Made by a program: the position numbers and the translations under genes
Shown: positions 23,916 through 32,926 of the stretch, one piece after another
How positions within the stretch are numbered: position 1 is the first letter of the stretch
How the letters are laid out: every line of letters begins with the position of its first letter
Assembly: GCF_019697375.1 (NCBI RefSeq)
Contig: NZ_JAHCDI010000003.1
Location: forward strand, 248,001 to 312,000
DNA length: 64,000 bases
Reading direction: 5' to 3'
From: Micromonospora tarapacensis
GTDB taxonomy: Bacteria > Actinomycetota > Actinomycetes > Mycobacteriales > Micromonosporaceae
Notes under the pieces: model-generated
What the model was told of the DNA's origin: nothing
Databases searched by the model: none
The model's input: only the letters and a program-made list of their open reading frames with translations

Positions 23916-24926
23916 TTGCCAGCTGTCCTGGAAATCGAAGGTCTACGAAAGACGTACCGAAGTCGACGACGCGGCACCCGCAACGCCCTGGACGGCTTCG
24001 ACATGCGGGTCGAAGCGGGGCAGGTGCACGGCTTCCTCGGGCCCAACGGCTCCGGCAAGACCACCACGCTGCGTACGCTGCTCGGCCTGATCCGGCCCGA
24101 CGGCGGCCGGATGGTGATCCTCGGGCACGAGGTGCCCGCCCAGCTGGACCAGGTCGCCTGGCAGGTCGGCGCGATCGTGGAGAGCCCGCAGTTCTTCCCG
24201 CACTTCAGCGCGCGGGACACGCTGTCGCTGCTGGCCGGCGCCGGTGACCTGCCTGCCCAGCGGGTCGACGAGGTGCTGGAACTGGTCGGCCTGCGCGAGC
24301 GGGCCGGCGAACGGGTCAAGACGTACTCCCTCGGCATGAAGCAGCGGCTCGCCGTCGCGTCGGCCCTGCTGAAGAACCCCCGGCTGCTGATCCTGGACGA
24401 GCCGGCCAACGGCCTCGACCCGGGCGGCATCCGGGAGATGCGCACGCTGATGCGCGACCTCGCCGAGTCGGGGATGACGGTGGTGCTCTCCAGCCACATC
24501 CTCGGCGAGATCCAGCTGATCTGCGACTCGGTCACCATCATCTCGCTGGGCCGGCGGGTCGCCTTCGGGCCGGTCGAGGAGGTGCTGGCGCAACACTCGT
24601 CCGGCGCCGTCCGGGTGCGCCTGGAGGCGGTCACCGACCTGCCGGTCGCCGCCACCGCGCTGACCCGCGCCGGGGTACGGGTCACCACCAACCCGGACCA
24701 TCTGATGCTCGCCGGGGTGGACAAGCCGGCCACGGTCACCCGGTTGCTCGCCGAGCAGGGCCTCTACGTCAGCGAACTCGCGCCGATCGCGGTCGACCTG
24801 GAGAGCGTCTTCCTCGAACTGACCGCCACCGCGCCGGTACCCGGCCAGCACCGGCAGGTCGACCAGTCCGTACGAGTCGACGGGGCGGAGCCTTCCGCGT
24901 CCGCCGGAGGAGGTTGGGGCGCGTGA
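23916..24926 (+). CDS. ABC transporter ATP-binding protein (336 aa)
   Basis: TTG 23916 is chosen because GGGGGAGG lies 6 bases upstream and translation enters the domain at once (AVLEIEGLRKTY). Walker A GPNGSGKTT near 46, signature YSLGMKQRLAVASA near 139, Walker B LLILDEPANGLDP near 160 and the switch His (VVLSSHILGEI) are intact. The C-terminal 100 residues are a regulatory tail as in DrrA/CcmA-type exporters. Its stop overlaps the permease start. Together they should form a homodimeric exporter of unknown substrate. Confidence 0.9.
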   Translation: MPAVLEIEGLRKTYRSRRRGTRNALDGFDMRVEAGQVHGFLGPNGSGKTTTLRTLLGLIRPDGGRMVILGHEVPAQLDQVAWQVGAIVESPQFFPHFSARDTLSLLAGAGDLPAQRVDEVLELVGLRERAGERVKTYSLGMKQRLAVASALLKNPRLLILDEPANGLDPGGIREMRTLMRDLAESGMTVVLSSHILGEIQLICDSVTIISLGRRVAFGPVEEVLAQHSSGAVRVRLEAVTDLPVAATALTRAGVRVTTNPDHLMLAGVDKPATVTRLLAEQGLYVSELAPIAVDLESVFLELTATAPVPGQHRQVDQSVRVDGAEPSASAGGGWGA

Positions 24927-25936
24927 GTCTCTTCCGTACCGAGTTGCGCCGGCTGGCCAAGCGGCGCTTCGCCCGCTGGATGACGGCGGGGGGCCTGCTG
25001 GTGCTGGTCCTCGTGGCCGCGGGCATGTTCTTCAGCAACCAGAAGATCGGCCCCGAGCAGTGGGCCGCGGCCGAACGGCGCGCCGAACAGCAGTACCAGG
25101 AGCAGGTCCGCTGGGCCGAGACGGAACGCGCCAACTGCGAGCGGGCGAAGGCGTCGGGCGCCAACGTCGACTACTACCCGCCCGACTGTGCCGACATCAG
25201 CCCGCCGCCCCGCGAGTCGATCGAGGCAGAGTGGTTCCTGCCGTCGACCTTCGACTTCCGGGAGACCTTCGGGGAACTGCTGATCCCGCTCGCCGCGATC
25301 CTGGGCATGGTCGGCTTCGTGGTCGGCGCCTCCTTCGTCGGCGCCGAGTGGAACACCGGCGGCATGATGAACCTGCTGCTCTGGCGCCCCAAGCGACTGA
25401 CCGTCCTGCTGACCAAGCTGGGCGCGCTGCTCACCGGGCTGGTAGCGCTCGCCCTGCCCGCCACCGCGGCCTGGTTCGGCAGCATGTGGCTGATCGCCAA
25501 CTGGCGCGGGAGCACCGCCGGGATGACCTCGGGAACCTGGCAGTCGTTCCTGCTCACCGGGTTGCGCGGCATCGTGCTGGCGCTGGTCGCGGCCACGGTG
25601 GGCTTCGCCCTGGCCTCGCTCGGCCGGCACACCGCGATGGCGCTCGGTGGGGCGATCGCGGTCATGGTGGTCGGCCAGGTCGGGCTCGGCATCCTGCTGG
25701 AGATCGCCGGGGTCCGCTTCGCCGAGGCGTGGCTGCTGCCCACGTACGCGTTGGCCTGGATGACCAAGACGATCACCTTGCAGGACTGGCGGTCCTGCAA
25801 CGCCACGTACACCGGTGAGTGTCAGCCGGCCACGCTGGACATCACCTGGCAGCACTCGTCGGTGCTGTTCACGGCCGGGGTCGTGCTCTTCCTCGGCGCG
25901 GCGCTGTGGGCGATGCGCCGGCGGGACATCACCTGA
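24923..25936 (+). CDS. ABC-2 type permease (337 aa)
   Basis: GTG 24923 overlaps the ATPase stop (GTGA). TM1 is near 20-40, followed by a long charged extracytoplasmic loop (about 45-105, with two Cys residues) and five further segments (ILGMVGFVVGASFVGAEWNT, GALLTGLVALALPATAAW, and others). It ends in a short basic tail (RRRDIT). Typical half of an actinobacterial ABC-2 exporter. A 15-bp perfect hairpin follows immediately. Confidence 0.85.
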   Translation: MSLFRTELRRLAKRRFARWMTAGGLLVLVLVAAGMFFSNQKIGPEQWAAAERRAEQQYQEQVRWAETERANCERAKASGANVDYYPPDCADISPPPRESIEAEWFLPSTFDFRETFGELLIPLAAILGMVGFVVGASFVGAEWNTGGMMNLLLWRPKRLTVLLTKLGALLTGLVALALPATAAWFGSMWLIANWRGSTAGMTSGTWQSFLLTGLRGIVLALVAATVGFALASLGRHTAMALGGAIAVMVVGQVGLGILLEIAGVRFAEAWLLPTYALAWMTKTITLQDWRSCNATYTGECQPATLDITWQHSSVLFTAGVVLFLGAALWAMRRRDIT

Positions 25937-25942
25937 GACGAC

Positions 25943-25976
25943 GGTGGGCGCGACCGGGGTGCCGGTCGCGCCCACC
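25943..25976 (+). terminator. Strong hairpin after the ABC exporter operon
   Basis: A perfect 15-bp inverted repeat (25943-25957 with 25962-25976) has a 4-base loop and begins about 6 bases after the permease stop codon. No U tract follows. Confidence 0.75.
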
Positions 25977-26106
25977 TCGCCGGCATCCGGCCGTGCACGG
26001 GGACGGCCGGATGCGCGCCGCGCCGGGGTGCGCCGGGTGGCGGCCCTGGCTAGGCTGGGAGGCCCGGTTGGCCGTCGCCCGTGCCGGCCGCCCCGTGAGG
26101 AGTCCC

Positions 26107-26559
26107 ATGCAGCCCGCCGACGCCACCCCGGCAGCGCCGACCGGCCCGGACGCCGTCACGGTGCCGCCGCCGAGGTCGGCCCCCGAGGTGGAGTCGGCCC
26201 CGGCGTTCGGTGACCCGGAGGACAGCGCGCCCGGTGACGCCTCGCCGGACGACCCCGGCCGGGTCGGTGCCGCCGATGCCGGTGTGCGGGACAGCCCCGC
26301 GGCCGGTGCCGGCACGCCGGACGGCGGGCTCGGTGAGCGGGAGCGGGAGGTCCTCGCCTTCGAGCGGCAGTGGTGGCGGCACGCCGGCGCCAAGGAGCAG
26401 GCCATCCGGGACCGCTTCGGGCTCTCCGCCACCCGCTACTACCAGCTGTTGAACACGCTGCTGGACAACCCGGCGGCGCTGGCCGCCGATCCGGTGCTGG
26501 TCGGCCGGCTGATCCGGCTGCGCGCCTCCCGCGCCCGTAACCGGCGCCGCATTTCCTAG
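26107..26559 (+). CDS. DUF3263 protein (150 aa)
   Basis: ATG 26107 has GAGG about 6 bases upstream. The first 80 residues are Pro/Ala/Asp-rich and probably disordered. The last 65 hold the DUF3263 pattern (EREREVLAFERQWWRHAGAK, AIRDRFGLSATRYYQLLNTL), a helix-turn-helix-like fold conserved in actinobacteria. DNA binding is likely, but the target is unknown. A palindrome sharing a motif with another at 41740-41791 lies just downstream. Confidence 0.82.
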   Translation: MQPADATPAAPTGPDAVTVPPPRSAPEVESAPAFGDPEDSAPGDASPDDPGRVGAADAGVRDSPAAGAGTPDGGLGEREREVLAFERQWWRHAGAKEQAIRDRFGLSATRYYQLLNTLLDNPAALAADPVLVGRLIRLRASRARNRRRIS

Positions 26560-26572
26560 CCGAGCTCCGGGC

Positions 26573-26613
26573 GATCTTGGTGCAAATCTCTGGGGGCCAG
26601 CCGTACCAAGATC
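26573..26613. repeat. Palindrome, family B, copy 1 (possible terminator)
   Basis: GATCTTGGT (26573-26581) pairs with ACCAAGATC (26605-26613). The right end reads CCAAGATCTGCG (26606-26617), a 12-mer found again at 41780-41791 in a much longer palindrome. Here it follows the DUF3263 gene and may act as a terminator. Confidence 0.5.
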
Positions 26614-26683
26614 TGCGACGGGTGGCCAGGATCGGCGAATGCCGGACCATGGGGTGGGTAGCCAGGGTGCGGAGGTGGCGGCG

Positions 26684-27655
26684 ATGACCGGAGGCGGCAC
26701 CGCGCAACCGAGGCGGACGGCGCACGCGACCTACCCGCCGGGAGAGCCCGGGTTGCCCGAGGCGGTCCCGGCGGAACGCCGGCGGGGCGTGGCGGTCGGT
26801 GCCGCGCCGACCATGCGGGTACGCTCCGCCTCCGCGCCGCCGCCGGGCCGGGCGGCCAACGAGGATCTGGTGTTCCGGTTCGGCCCGCTGGTCGGCGTGC
26901 TGGACGGCGCGACCGTGCCGGAGGGCTTCGACACCGGCTGCGTGCACGGGCCGCAGTGGTACGTCCGGCACCTTGCCGCCCGGCTGGGCCTGGCCGAGGC
27001 GGCTCGCCCGGCCGCGACCCTGGTGAGCAACCTGGCCGCGGCGATCCTCGGCGTCCGCGCCGACCACGGCGGGCAGTGCGACCTTGATCATCCCGGCACC
27101 TTGTCGAGCACCGTGTGCCTGCTGCGCGACGGCGGCGACCAGGTCGACTATCTGGTGCTCTGCGACAGCCCGCTGGTGCTCGACACCGGCGGCCGGGTCG
27201 ACGTGGTGGTCGACGACCGGCTGGCCGCCTCGGTGGCCCGCCTGCGCGCCACCGCCACCGCGCTGCCCGAGTCGGCCGACCGGGCCACCCGGTTCCGGCA
27301 CGCCGTCACCGCGCAGCGGGAGCAGATGAACCGTACGCACGGTTACTGGGTCGCCGCCGCGGACCCCGAGGCGGCGTACCACTCGGTGGTGGGGACGCTG
27401 CCGCTGCGCGGGTCGGCCACACTGCGCCGGGCGGTGCTGCTCACCGACGGGGCCTCCGCCGCCGTCGAGGAGTTCGGGCTGTTCGACTGGACCGGCCTGC
27501 TCGACCTGGTGACCGCCGACGGGCCGGGCGCACTGATCGAGCGGGTGCGGGCCGCCGAGCGGGACCATCCGGACCGGCTGCGCCGGCACAAACCGGCGGA
27601 CGACGCCTCGGCCGTGTACTGCGAGTTCACCCGGCCGGATGACCGCAACGCGTGA
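26684..27655 (+). CDS. PP2C-like protein phosphatase (323 aa)
   Basis: ATG 26684 is favoured by GGAGG 8 bases upstream; ATG 26639 is possible. After 55 residues that look disordered, the PP2C signs are GRAANEDLVFRF (metal-binding Glu-Asp), LVGVLDGAT and VLLTDGASAA near 265. Several metal ligands are in place but the fold is short, so it may be a divergent phosphatase. It would dephosphorylate Ser/Thr proteins. It sits in a signalling-rich stretch with a Cdc48-type ATPase and a conservon. Confidence 0.72.
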   Translation: MTGGGTAQPRRTAHATYPPGEPGLPEAVPAERRRGVAVGAAPTMRVRSASAPPPGRAANEDLVFRFGPLVGVLDGATVPEGFDTGCVHGPQWYVRHLAARLGLAEAARPAATLVSNLAAAILGVRADHGGQCDLDHPGTLSSTVCLLRDGGDQVDYLVLCDSPLVLDTGGRVDVVVDDRLAASVARLRATATALPESADRATRFRHAVTAQREQMNRTHGYWVAAADPEAAYHSVVGTLPLRGSATLRRAVLLTDGASAAVEEFGLFDWTGLLDLVTADGPGALIERVRAAERDHPDRLRRHKPADDASAVYCEFTRPDDRNA

Positions 27656-27761
27656 GCCGGGGGCGGAAACTCGGCCCGACCGGCCGGTCCTGCGTCCCCG
27701 GAGGGGCCGGCCGTCGCCAACCGGGTGGACTTGTGCCGGCAGGCGCGGAAGACTGCGGCAC

Positions 27762-28268
27762 GTGACGGGTGCGGTCCGGTTGGAGCCGGTGGACGAGCAG
27801 AACCTCGAACCGCTGCTCTCCGTAGCGGTCGCCGAGGCCGAGCCGACTGACGTGATGCCGCCCGTGACGGCGCCGGCCGGCTGGTCGCACGCCCGGCGGG
27901 CGGCGTTCCGGGAATTCCACCGGGCCAGCTTCGGTGGCCTCGACGCGCCCACCCGCACCGCGATGTACGCGATCGTGGCCGGCGGCGAGGTGGTCGGCAT
28001 GATCCGGATGAGCCGGCGGGACGAGCCCGACGTCGCCGAGGTGGGGATGTGGCTCGGCCGGTCGGCCCGTGGGCAGGGCATCGGCCCGGCGGCGGTGCGG
28101 GAGCTGTTGAACCTGGCGGCGGCGGCCGGCATGCGGGTGGTGGTGGCGGACGCGTCGTCGGAGAACCGCGCGGCGCTGGCCGTGCTCGAGAAGTGCGGCG
28201 CGAAGCTGCGCGAGGACGACAACCGGGTCTACGCCGAGATCTCCCTGGACAACACGCCGCCCTGTTGA
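27762..28268 (+). CDS. GNAT-family N-acetyltransferase (168 aa)
   Basis: GTG 27762 lies 7 bases after AAGACT (27749-27754), pointing to a leaderless mRNA. The GNAT fold is clear: AEVGMWLGRSARGQGIGPAA (acetyl-CoA pyrophosphate loop, R-G-Q-G-I-G), then VVVADASSENRAALAVLEKC and the final strand. The length is normal. The acceptor substrate is unknown. It converges with the AAA ATPase gene, 6 bases apart. Confidence 0.85.
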   Translation: MTGAVRLEPVDEQNLEPLLSVAVAEAEPTDVMPPVTAPAGWSHARRAAFREFHRASFGGLDAPTRTAMYAIVAGGEVVGMIRMSRRDEPDVAEVGMWLGRSARGQGIGPAAVRELLNLAAAAGMRVVVADASSENRAALAVLEKCGAKLREDDNRVYAEISLDNTPPC

Positions 28269-28274
28269 GGGCGC

Positions 28275-30632
28275 TCAACCACGCTGCTCCGCGTACGCCG
28301 CCAGCCAGGCCACCTGGGCCGGATCCAGCGAGGGTCGCACCCTCGCCCGGGCCGTGGCGACGTGCGCGGCGGTGACCGTGGCGGCGGCCAGCGACTCGCG
28401 CATCGCGGCCAACGCCGCCTCCCGGACCAGGGCCGCGCAGTCGGCGGCCGAGAAGCCGTCCAGTTCCGCGCCGAGCGCGGCGAGGTCGACGTCCCGGGCG
28501 AGCGGCACGTTGCGCGCGGCGACCCGCAGGACCTCCGCCCGTGCCCGCTCGTCCGGCGGCGGCACGTAGACCAGCCGCTCCAACCGCCCGGGCCGCAGCA
28601 GCGCCGGGTCGACCAGGTCGGGGCGGTTCGTCGCGCCGACGACCACGACGTTGCGCAGCACCTCGGCCCCGTCCAACTCGGTCAGCAACGCGGCCACCAC
28701 CCGGTCGGTGGTGCCACCGTCGGTCGCCTGGCCGCGCACCGGAGCCAGGGCGTCCACCTCGTCCAGGAAGATCAGCGTCGGTGCGGCCTCCCGGGCACGG
28801 CGGAACAGTTCGCGTACCGCGCGTTCGCTCTCGCCGACCCATTTGGACAGCAGCTCCGCGCCCTTGACCGACAGCACGTTGGCCCGGCCGGACCCGGCCA
28901 ACGCGGTGACCAGATAGGTCTTGCCGCAACCCGGAGGGCCGTAGAGCAGCACCCCGCGCGGGGGCTGCACGCCGAGCCGGGCGAACGTGTCCGGGTAGGT
29001 CAGCGGCCACAGCACCGACTCGGTCAACGTCTGCTTGACCTCCACCAGGTCACCTACGTCATCGAGGCTCACCCGGGCCAGTTCGAGGCTGGCGGCGGCC
29101 ATGGTGGTCGGCCGCACCACCTCCAGGGCGGTGGTGAAGTCTGCCATCAGCACCGTCGGTGTCTGCACCGACTTCTGGCGCAGGGCCGCGCGTACCCCAG
29201 CCTCGCGGACCAGCGCGGCCAGGTCGGCGGCGACGAAACCGGGGGTACGCGCGGCGACCTCGTCCAGCCGCACGTCGTCGGCGAGCGGCACCGGTCGGGT
29301 GAGCACGGTCAGCTGCTCGCGGCGCCGGGCGGCGTCGGGCAGCGGCACGTCGATCCGCAGCGAGAGCAGGTCCGGGGCGCGTAGCGCCGGATCGACGGCC
29401 TCCGGCCGGCTGGTGGTGCCGACCACCGCGGCCCCGGCCCGGACGATCTCGGCCGCGCACTGGCGGAACACGGTCGGCACCGGCCCCGCGGTGTCCGCGG
29501 GAGCCAGTGCCTCCACGTCGGTGACCAGCAGCACGGCCGGCCCGCCGGCCAACACCTCGGCCGTCACCGTGCGCAGCCGCGCGGCGGCCGAGGAGTTGCT
29601 CAGCGCCGCGACCTCGGGCGCCCAGAGCGGGTGTACCCGGGCACCGATCTGGGCGGCCACCGCGTGGACCAGCGCCGCCTTGCCCGAGCCGGCCGGCCCG
29701 CCGACCAGCACCCCCAGTGCCACGGCGGTGCCCAACCGGCCGAGCACCTCCCGGTGGTGGAAGCCGAGGTCGAGCAGCTCGGTCAACTGCTCGGCCTGCG
29801 ACCGCAGGCCGGGGAGTTCGTCCACCGACGGCACGTCCCGCGGACCCGACTCGGTGCCGGTCCGGTCGGTGCCCGCGGCCCCTGGGCCGAGGCCGGCCCG
29901 GGTGGTTCCCGGACCCCGCGCGCCGGTCCAGGAACGGGTGCCGGCGCCGGCCGCGTCAACCGTCGACCAGCGGTCCGTTCCGCCGGCCACCGGGCGGCCA
30001 CCCGGGTTGCCGGCCGGCGGCCGGCCGCCCGGCCCGGTGCCGGGATCGGCGTGGGTGGCGTGGCCACGTTCCCAGCCGACGACCGTCTCCATGGTGACCA
30101 GTGCGCCCGGGTCGGGCTCGGCGGCGACGACCCGCAGCAGGGTGCTGGTCCACGCGTAGCCGACCCGGGTGGAGAGGCTTCGCCGGGCGGCCTCGACCAG
30201 CGTGCGGGTCGAGGCGTCCGGCAACACGTCCTGCGGGAGCAGCGAGACGTCGTCCCCGGCGGTGACCACCTTGCCGAGCAGCGCCAGCCGCAGCATCTCC
30301 GGGGAGACCACCGCGACGACCTCCGCCGGCCCGGCCAGCCGTACCCGGCGTGCCGCGGTGACCGGTGCGGGGCTCACCAGCACCTGCCCGCCGTCGCGCA
30401 CCCCGAGGTTGCCCAGCATCAGGTCGTCGGCGTGCAGCAGGGCGGCGCTCGCCGTCGGCTCGGCCGCCGCGACGATGCCGCCGGTCAGCCGCCGGCCGGC
30501 CAGCCGCACCGGGTCGCCGGGCCGCAGCGCGAGCGCGGTGAGCGCCTCCGGGTGCACCCGGACGATGCCCCGGCGGGCGTCCAGCGCGGCCGGCCGCAGG
30601 CTCGCGATCAAGGTCAGCTCGGGTTCGCCCAC
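28275..30632 (-). CDS. Cdc48/VAT-type ATPase with two AAA domains (785 aa)
   Basis: ATG 30632 starts an N-domain of the Cdc48 type (double-psi beta-barrel-like, PGDPVRLAGRRLTGGIVAA) to about 190. A Gly/Pro/Thr-rich linker follows. AAA domain D1 spans about 290-510, with Walker A GGPAGSGKAAL and a weakened Walker B (VLLVTDVEAL). D2 spans about 535-770, with GPPGCGKTYL, Walker B LIFLDEVDAL and arginine-finger region [20 protein letters not shown]2 should power substrate unfolding; D1 may be regulatory. Related actinobacterial proteins include Mycobacterium Rv0435c. It stands 37 bases downstream of the small gene at 30670, on the same strand. Confidence 0.9.
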   Translation of the reverse strand: MGEPELTLIASLRPAALDARRGIVRVHPEALTALALRPGDPVRLAGRRLTGGIVAAAEPTASAALLHADDLMLGNLGVRDGGQVLVSPAPVTAARRVRLAGPAEVVAVVSPEMLRLALLGKVVTAGDDVSLLPQDVLPDASTRTLVEAARRSLSTRVGYAWTSTLLRVVAAEPDPGALVTMETVVGWERGHATHADPGTGPGGRPPAGNPGGRPVAGGTDRWSTVDAAGAGTRSWTGARGPGTTRAGLGPGAAGTDRTGTESGPRDVPSVDELPGLRSQAEQLTELLDLGFHHREVLGRLGTAVALGVLVGGPAGSGKAALVHAVAAQIGARVHPLWAPEVAALSNSSAAARLRTVTAEVLAGGPAVLLVTDVEALAPADTAGPVPTVFRQCAAEIVRAGAAVVGTTSRPEAVDPALRAPDLLSLRIDVPLPDAARRREQLTVLTRPVPLADDVRLDEVAARTPGFVAADLAALVREAGVRAALRQKSVQTPTVLMADFTTALEVVRPTTMAAASLELARVSLDDVGDLVEVKQTLTESVLWPLTYPDTFARLGVQPPRGVLLYGPPGCGKTYLVTALAGSGRANVLSVKGAELLSKWVGESERAVRELFRRAREAAPTLIFLDEVDALAPVRGQATDGGTTDRVVAALLTELDGAEVLRNVVVVGATNRPDLVDPALLRPGRLERLVYVPPPDERARAEVLRVAARNVPLARDVDLAALGAELDGFSAADCAALVREAALAAMRESLAAATVTAAHVATARARVRPSLDPAQVAWLAAYAEQRG

Positions 30633-30669
30633 CGCCCGACCCTAGTCGGCCCGGTCATGCCTCGTCCGG

Positions 30670-31182
30670 TCAGGCCGGTGGCTCCTCCCCGGTGAGCAGG
30701 GACGGGTCGCGGCGGATCAGTTCGGCCAGCCGGGCCGCCGGGTCCGCGCTCACGTCCTGGGCGGAGGACCAGCCGGGTACGGTGTTGGCCGACATCGGCC
30801 AGGCCGGCGGCGGCGTGGCGGGCTGCGCGGTCACCGTCACCGCCTGGTCGACCCAGGCCACCCTCAGGTCGTACGCCTGCCCGTCGTGCTCGACCCGGGC
30901 GGTGACGGCCGACCCCGGATGTGCCGCGACGGCCACGCGCAGCGCCTCGGCGACCTCCTCCACCACGTGCCGGGGCGGTGCCTCGTGGGCCGGCTCGTGG
31001 GTGCCGGCCCAGCCGGGCCCCGCGTTGCGGCCGTCGGCCCGGCGTTCCCCGAAGCCGGGCGCCCGGTCCGGCTGTGGCCCGGACGGCTCCCCGGTCGCCG
31101 TGGCCGGTTCCGTAGACCGTCGGCGCAGCGCCTCCTCGCGCCGGCGCATCCGGGCCAGGGTCTCGTCCAGTCCGCCTCTCAT
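30670..31182 (-). CDS. Hypothetical protein (170 aa)
   Basis: ATG 31182 gives a charged N-terminal helix (MRGGLDETLARMRRREEALR), a disordered middle (residues 22-70), then a small alpha/beta domain (VVEEVAEALRVAVAAHPGSA, ARVEHDGQAYDLRVAWVD). No family is recognised. It lies between the conservon and the Cdc48-type gene on the same strand, so it may be co-transcribed with either. Confidence 0.7.
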   Translation of the reverse strand: MRGGLDETLARMRRREEALRRRSTEPATATGEPSGPQPDRAPGFGERRADGRNAGPGWAGTHEPAHEAPPRHVVEEVAEALRVAVAAHPGSAVTARVEHDGQAYDLRVAWVDQAVTVTAQPATPPPAWPMSANTVPGWSSAQDVSADPAARLAELIRRDPSLLTGEEPPA

Positions 31183-31223
31183 CCGCCTCACCCCTTCCCA
31201 CGAGGGGCCGCGAGCCGGTCGGC

Positions 31224-32000
31224 TCAGGCCCGCTTCTCCCGGGTGGCCCGGTCCAGCGCACGGTCCAGGACGACCAGCAGGGCGTCCCGCACCGAGAGCC
31301 GGTCCCTGGCGTCGAACTGCACCAGGGGTACATGTTCGCCGATCGCGAGGGCCCACCGGATCGCACCGAGATCGTGCGCCAGCCGGCCGTCGAAGGCGTT
31401 CACCCCGACCACGAAGGGCAGACCGGCCCGTTCGAAGAAGTCGATCGCCGGGTAGCAGTCGTCCAGCCGGGCGCTGTCGACCACCACCAGCGCGCCGAGC
31501 GCGCCCCGGGCCAGGTCGTCCCACATGAAGCCGAAGCGGGTCTGGCCCGGTGTGCCGAACAGGTACAGCTTCAGGCTGCGATCGATGGTGACGCAGCCGA
31601 AGTCCATCGCCACCGTGGTGGTGGTCTTCCCGGAGCGCTGTCCCGGGTCGTCGACGCCGATCCCGGCGGTGGTCATCTCCGCCTCGGTGGTCAGCGGGGC
31701 GATCTCCGAGATCGAGCCCACGGTGGTCGTCTTGCCGACCCCGAAGCCACCGGCCACCAGGATCTTGACCGGGATCGGCGGTGCGGCGCGCGGTGTGCCG
31801 GTAGCCGCGGGGGTCGCGGCCGGCGGCCGGTACGGCAGTGGTGCCGCCGGTGGATGGACCGGCGGTGGTGCCGGTGGTGGGGTGGCCCGTCCGATGGACG
31901 GCGGGGTCGGTGCCGGGCCGCCGTAGCGGGCTGCGGCGCTGTTGGCGGCGAGCGCGCCCGATGGGGCGACCGGCCAGTCAGGAGATTGCACGGAGTCCAT
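31224..32000 (-). CDS. cvnD: Conservon small GTPase CvnD (258 aa)
   Basis: ATG 32000 is taken; a TTG one codon earlier is less likely. Residues 1-75 are a Pro/Ala-rich extension. The Ras-like GTPase follows: VKILVAGGFGVGKTTTVGSI (P loop), LKLYLFGTPGQTRFGFMW (switch II, with G-T-P-G-Q) and PFVVGVNAFDGR (NxxD-like element reading NAFD). It is the output GTPase of conservons, which act as membrane-associated heteromeric switches in streptomycetes. It overlaps cvnC by 23 bases. Confidence 0.9.
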   Translation of the reverse strand: MDSVQSPDWPVAPSGALAANSAAARYGGPAPTPPSIGRATPPPAPPPVHPPAAPLPYRPPAATPAATGTPRAAPPIPVKILVAGGFGVGKTTTVGSISEIAPLTTEAEMTTAGIGVDDPGQRSGKTTTTVAMDFGCVTIDRSLKLYLFGTPGQTRFGFMWDDLARGALGALVVVDSARLDDCYPAIDFFERAGLPFVVGVNAFDGRLAHDLGAIRWALAIGEHVPLVQFDARDRLSVRDALLVVLDRALDRATREKRA

Positions 32001-32459
32001 CAATCACTCGCAGGATGACGTCGGGGTCGAGGGCCTCGTCGGCGTCGGTGACGTGTACGTCCAGCTGGCCGGCGGCCCGCAGGTCGCCGACCAGAACCCG
32101 GGTCACGCCGAAGTGCAACCGGGTCCGGGCGGAGATCTCGGCAACCGAGATCGGCTCACCGCAGAGCGCCACGATCGCCTGGAGTTCCGGGGTCAGCCGG
32201 GCGGCCGTGACGCTCCACGGTTCGGTGGTCGGCCGGGCGGTCACCTGGGTCTCCAGGCCGATCGTGGGTCGGCGCCGGCCACCCGGCCGGCGGTGAGCAC
32301 GAAAGGGCGTGGCCCGGACGGCCCGGCCACCTCGGGCTCCGACCCGATCGCCGCCGGTGCGTCCGCCGGACCGGCGGGGCCGGTCGGGGAACACTCACGC
32401 AGGTACGGCCGGATCCGGACCACCGGCTCCTGCTCCGCACCGGCGGCGTCGGGGTTCAT
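31978..32459 (-). pseudogene. cvnC: Conservon protein CvnC (DUF742), single frameshift
   Basis: ATG 32459 overlaps the cvnB stop (ATGA). The first frame gives VVRIRPYLRECSPTGPAG and RPFVLTAGRVAG, the DUF742 N-terminus. The next frame continues GRRRPTIGLETQVTARPTTE to a helix-turn-helix-like end (ISVAEISARTRLHFGVTRVL, DPDVILRVIDGLRAIS). One base is missing near 32270-32290; restoring it gives 161 codons including the stop. CvnC is thought to bridge CvnB and CvnD. The surrounding genes are intact, so this is more likely a sequence error than loss. Confidence 0.85.
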
Positions 32460-32926
32460 TGCTGTACGGAGTTCTTGAGTTCGACGATCAGACGCGGGGT
32501 GAGCGCACCACCGGCTCGACCGGCGAAGAGGGTCATCTCGTAGGCGACGGTGCCCAGATTGGCCGACCGGTCGGCGACCACGCCGAGCACCGAACCACTG
32601 CTGATCGCGCTGATCAACAGGTAGCCCTCGGCCATGTCCACCACGACCCGGTTCAGCCCGCCCAGCGCGTACCAGCTGGCGGCACCGCCGGCCAGGCTGG
32701 TCATACCCGACACGACCGCGGCGAGGCGCTCCGCGTTGGACCGGTCCTTGATCGCGGACATGGCCATCAGCAGCCCGTCCGATGACACGGCGATCGCCTC
32801 CAGCACGCCGGCGGTACCCGAGGTGAAGGAATCCAGCAGCCAGTTGAAGGTGCGTGCCTCGGGGCTGAGGTCACCGGCCGGATGACTCTGATGGTCGAGG
32901 TTCTCGTGTACGTGCGGGCTGGTCAC
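32456..32926 (-). CDS. cvnB: Conservon roadblock/LC7 protein CvnB (156 aa)
   Basis: GTG 32926 overlaps the cvnA stop (GTGA). The roadblock fold is clear: FNWLLDSFTSGTAGVLEAIA, VSSDGLLMAMSA, ERLAAVVSGMTSLAGGAASW and LNRVVVDMAEGYLLISAISS. Roadblock proteins pair with small GTPases such as MglA and CvnD, often acting as GTPase-activating partners. Third gene of the five-gene operon. Confidence 0.9.
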   Translation of the reverse strand: MTSPHVHENLDHQSHPAGDLSPEARTFNWLLDSFTSGTAGVLEAIAVSSDGLLMAMSAIKDRSNAERLAAVVSGMTSLAGGAASWYALGGLNRVVVDMAEGYLLISAISSGSVLGVVADRSANLGTVAYEMTLFAGRAGGALTPRLIVELKNSVQQ

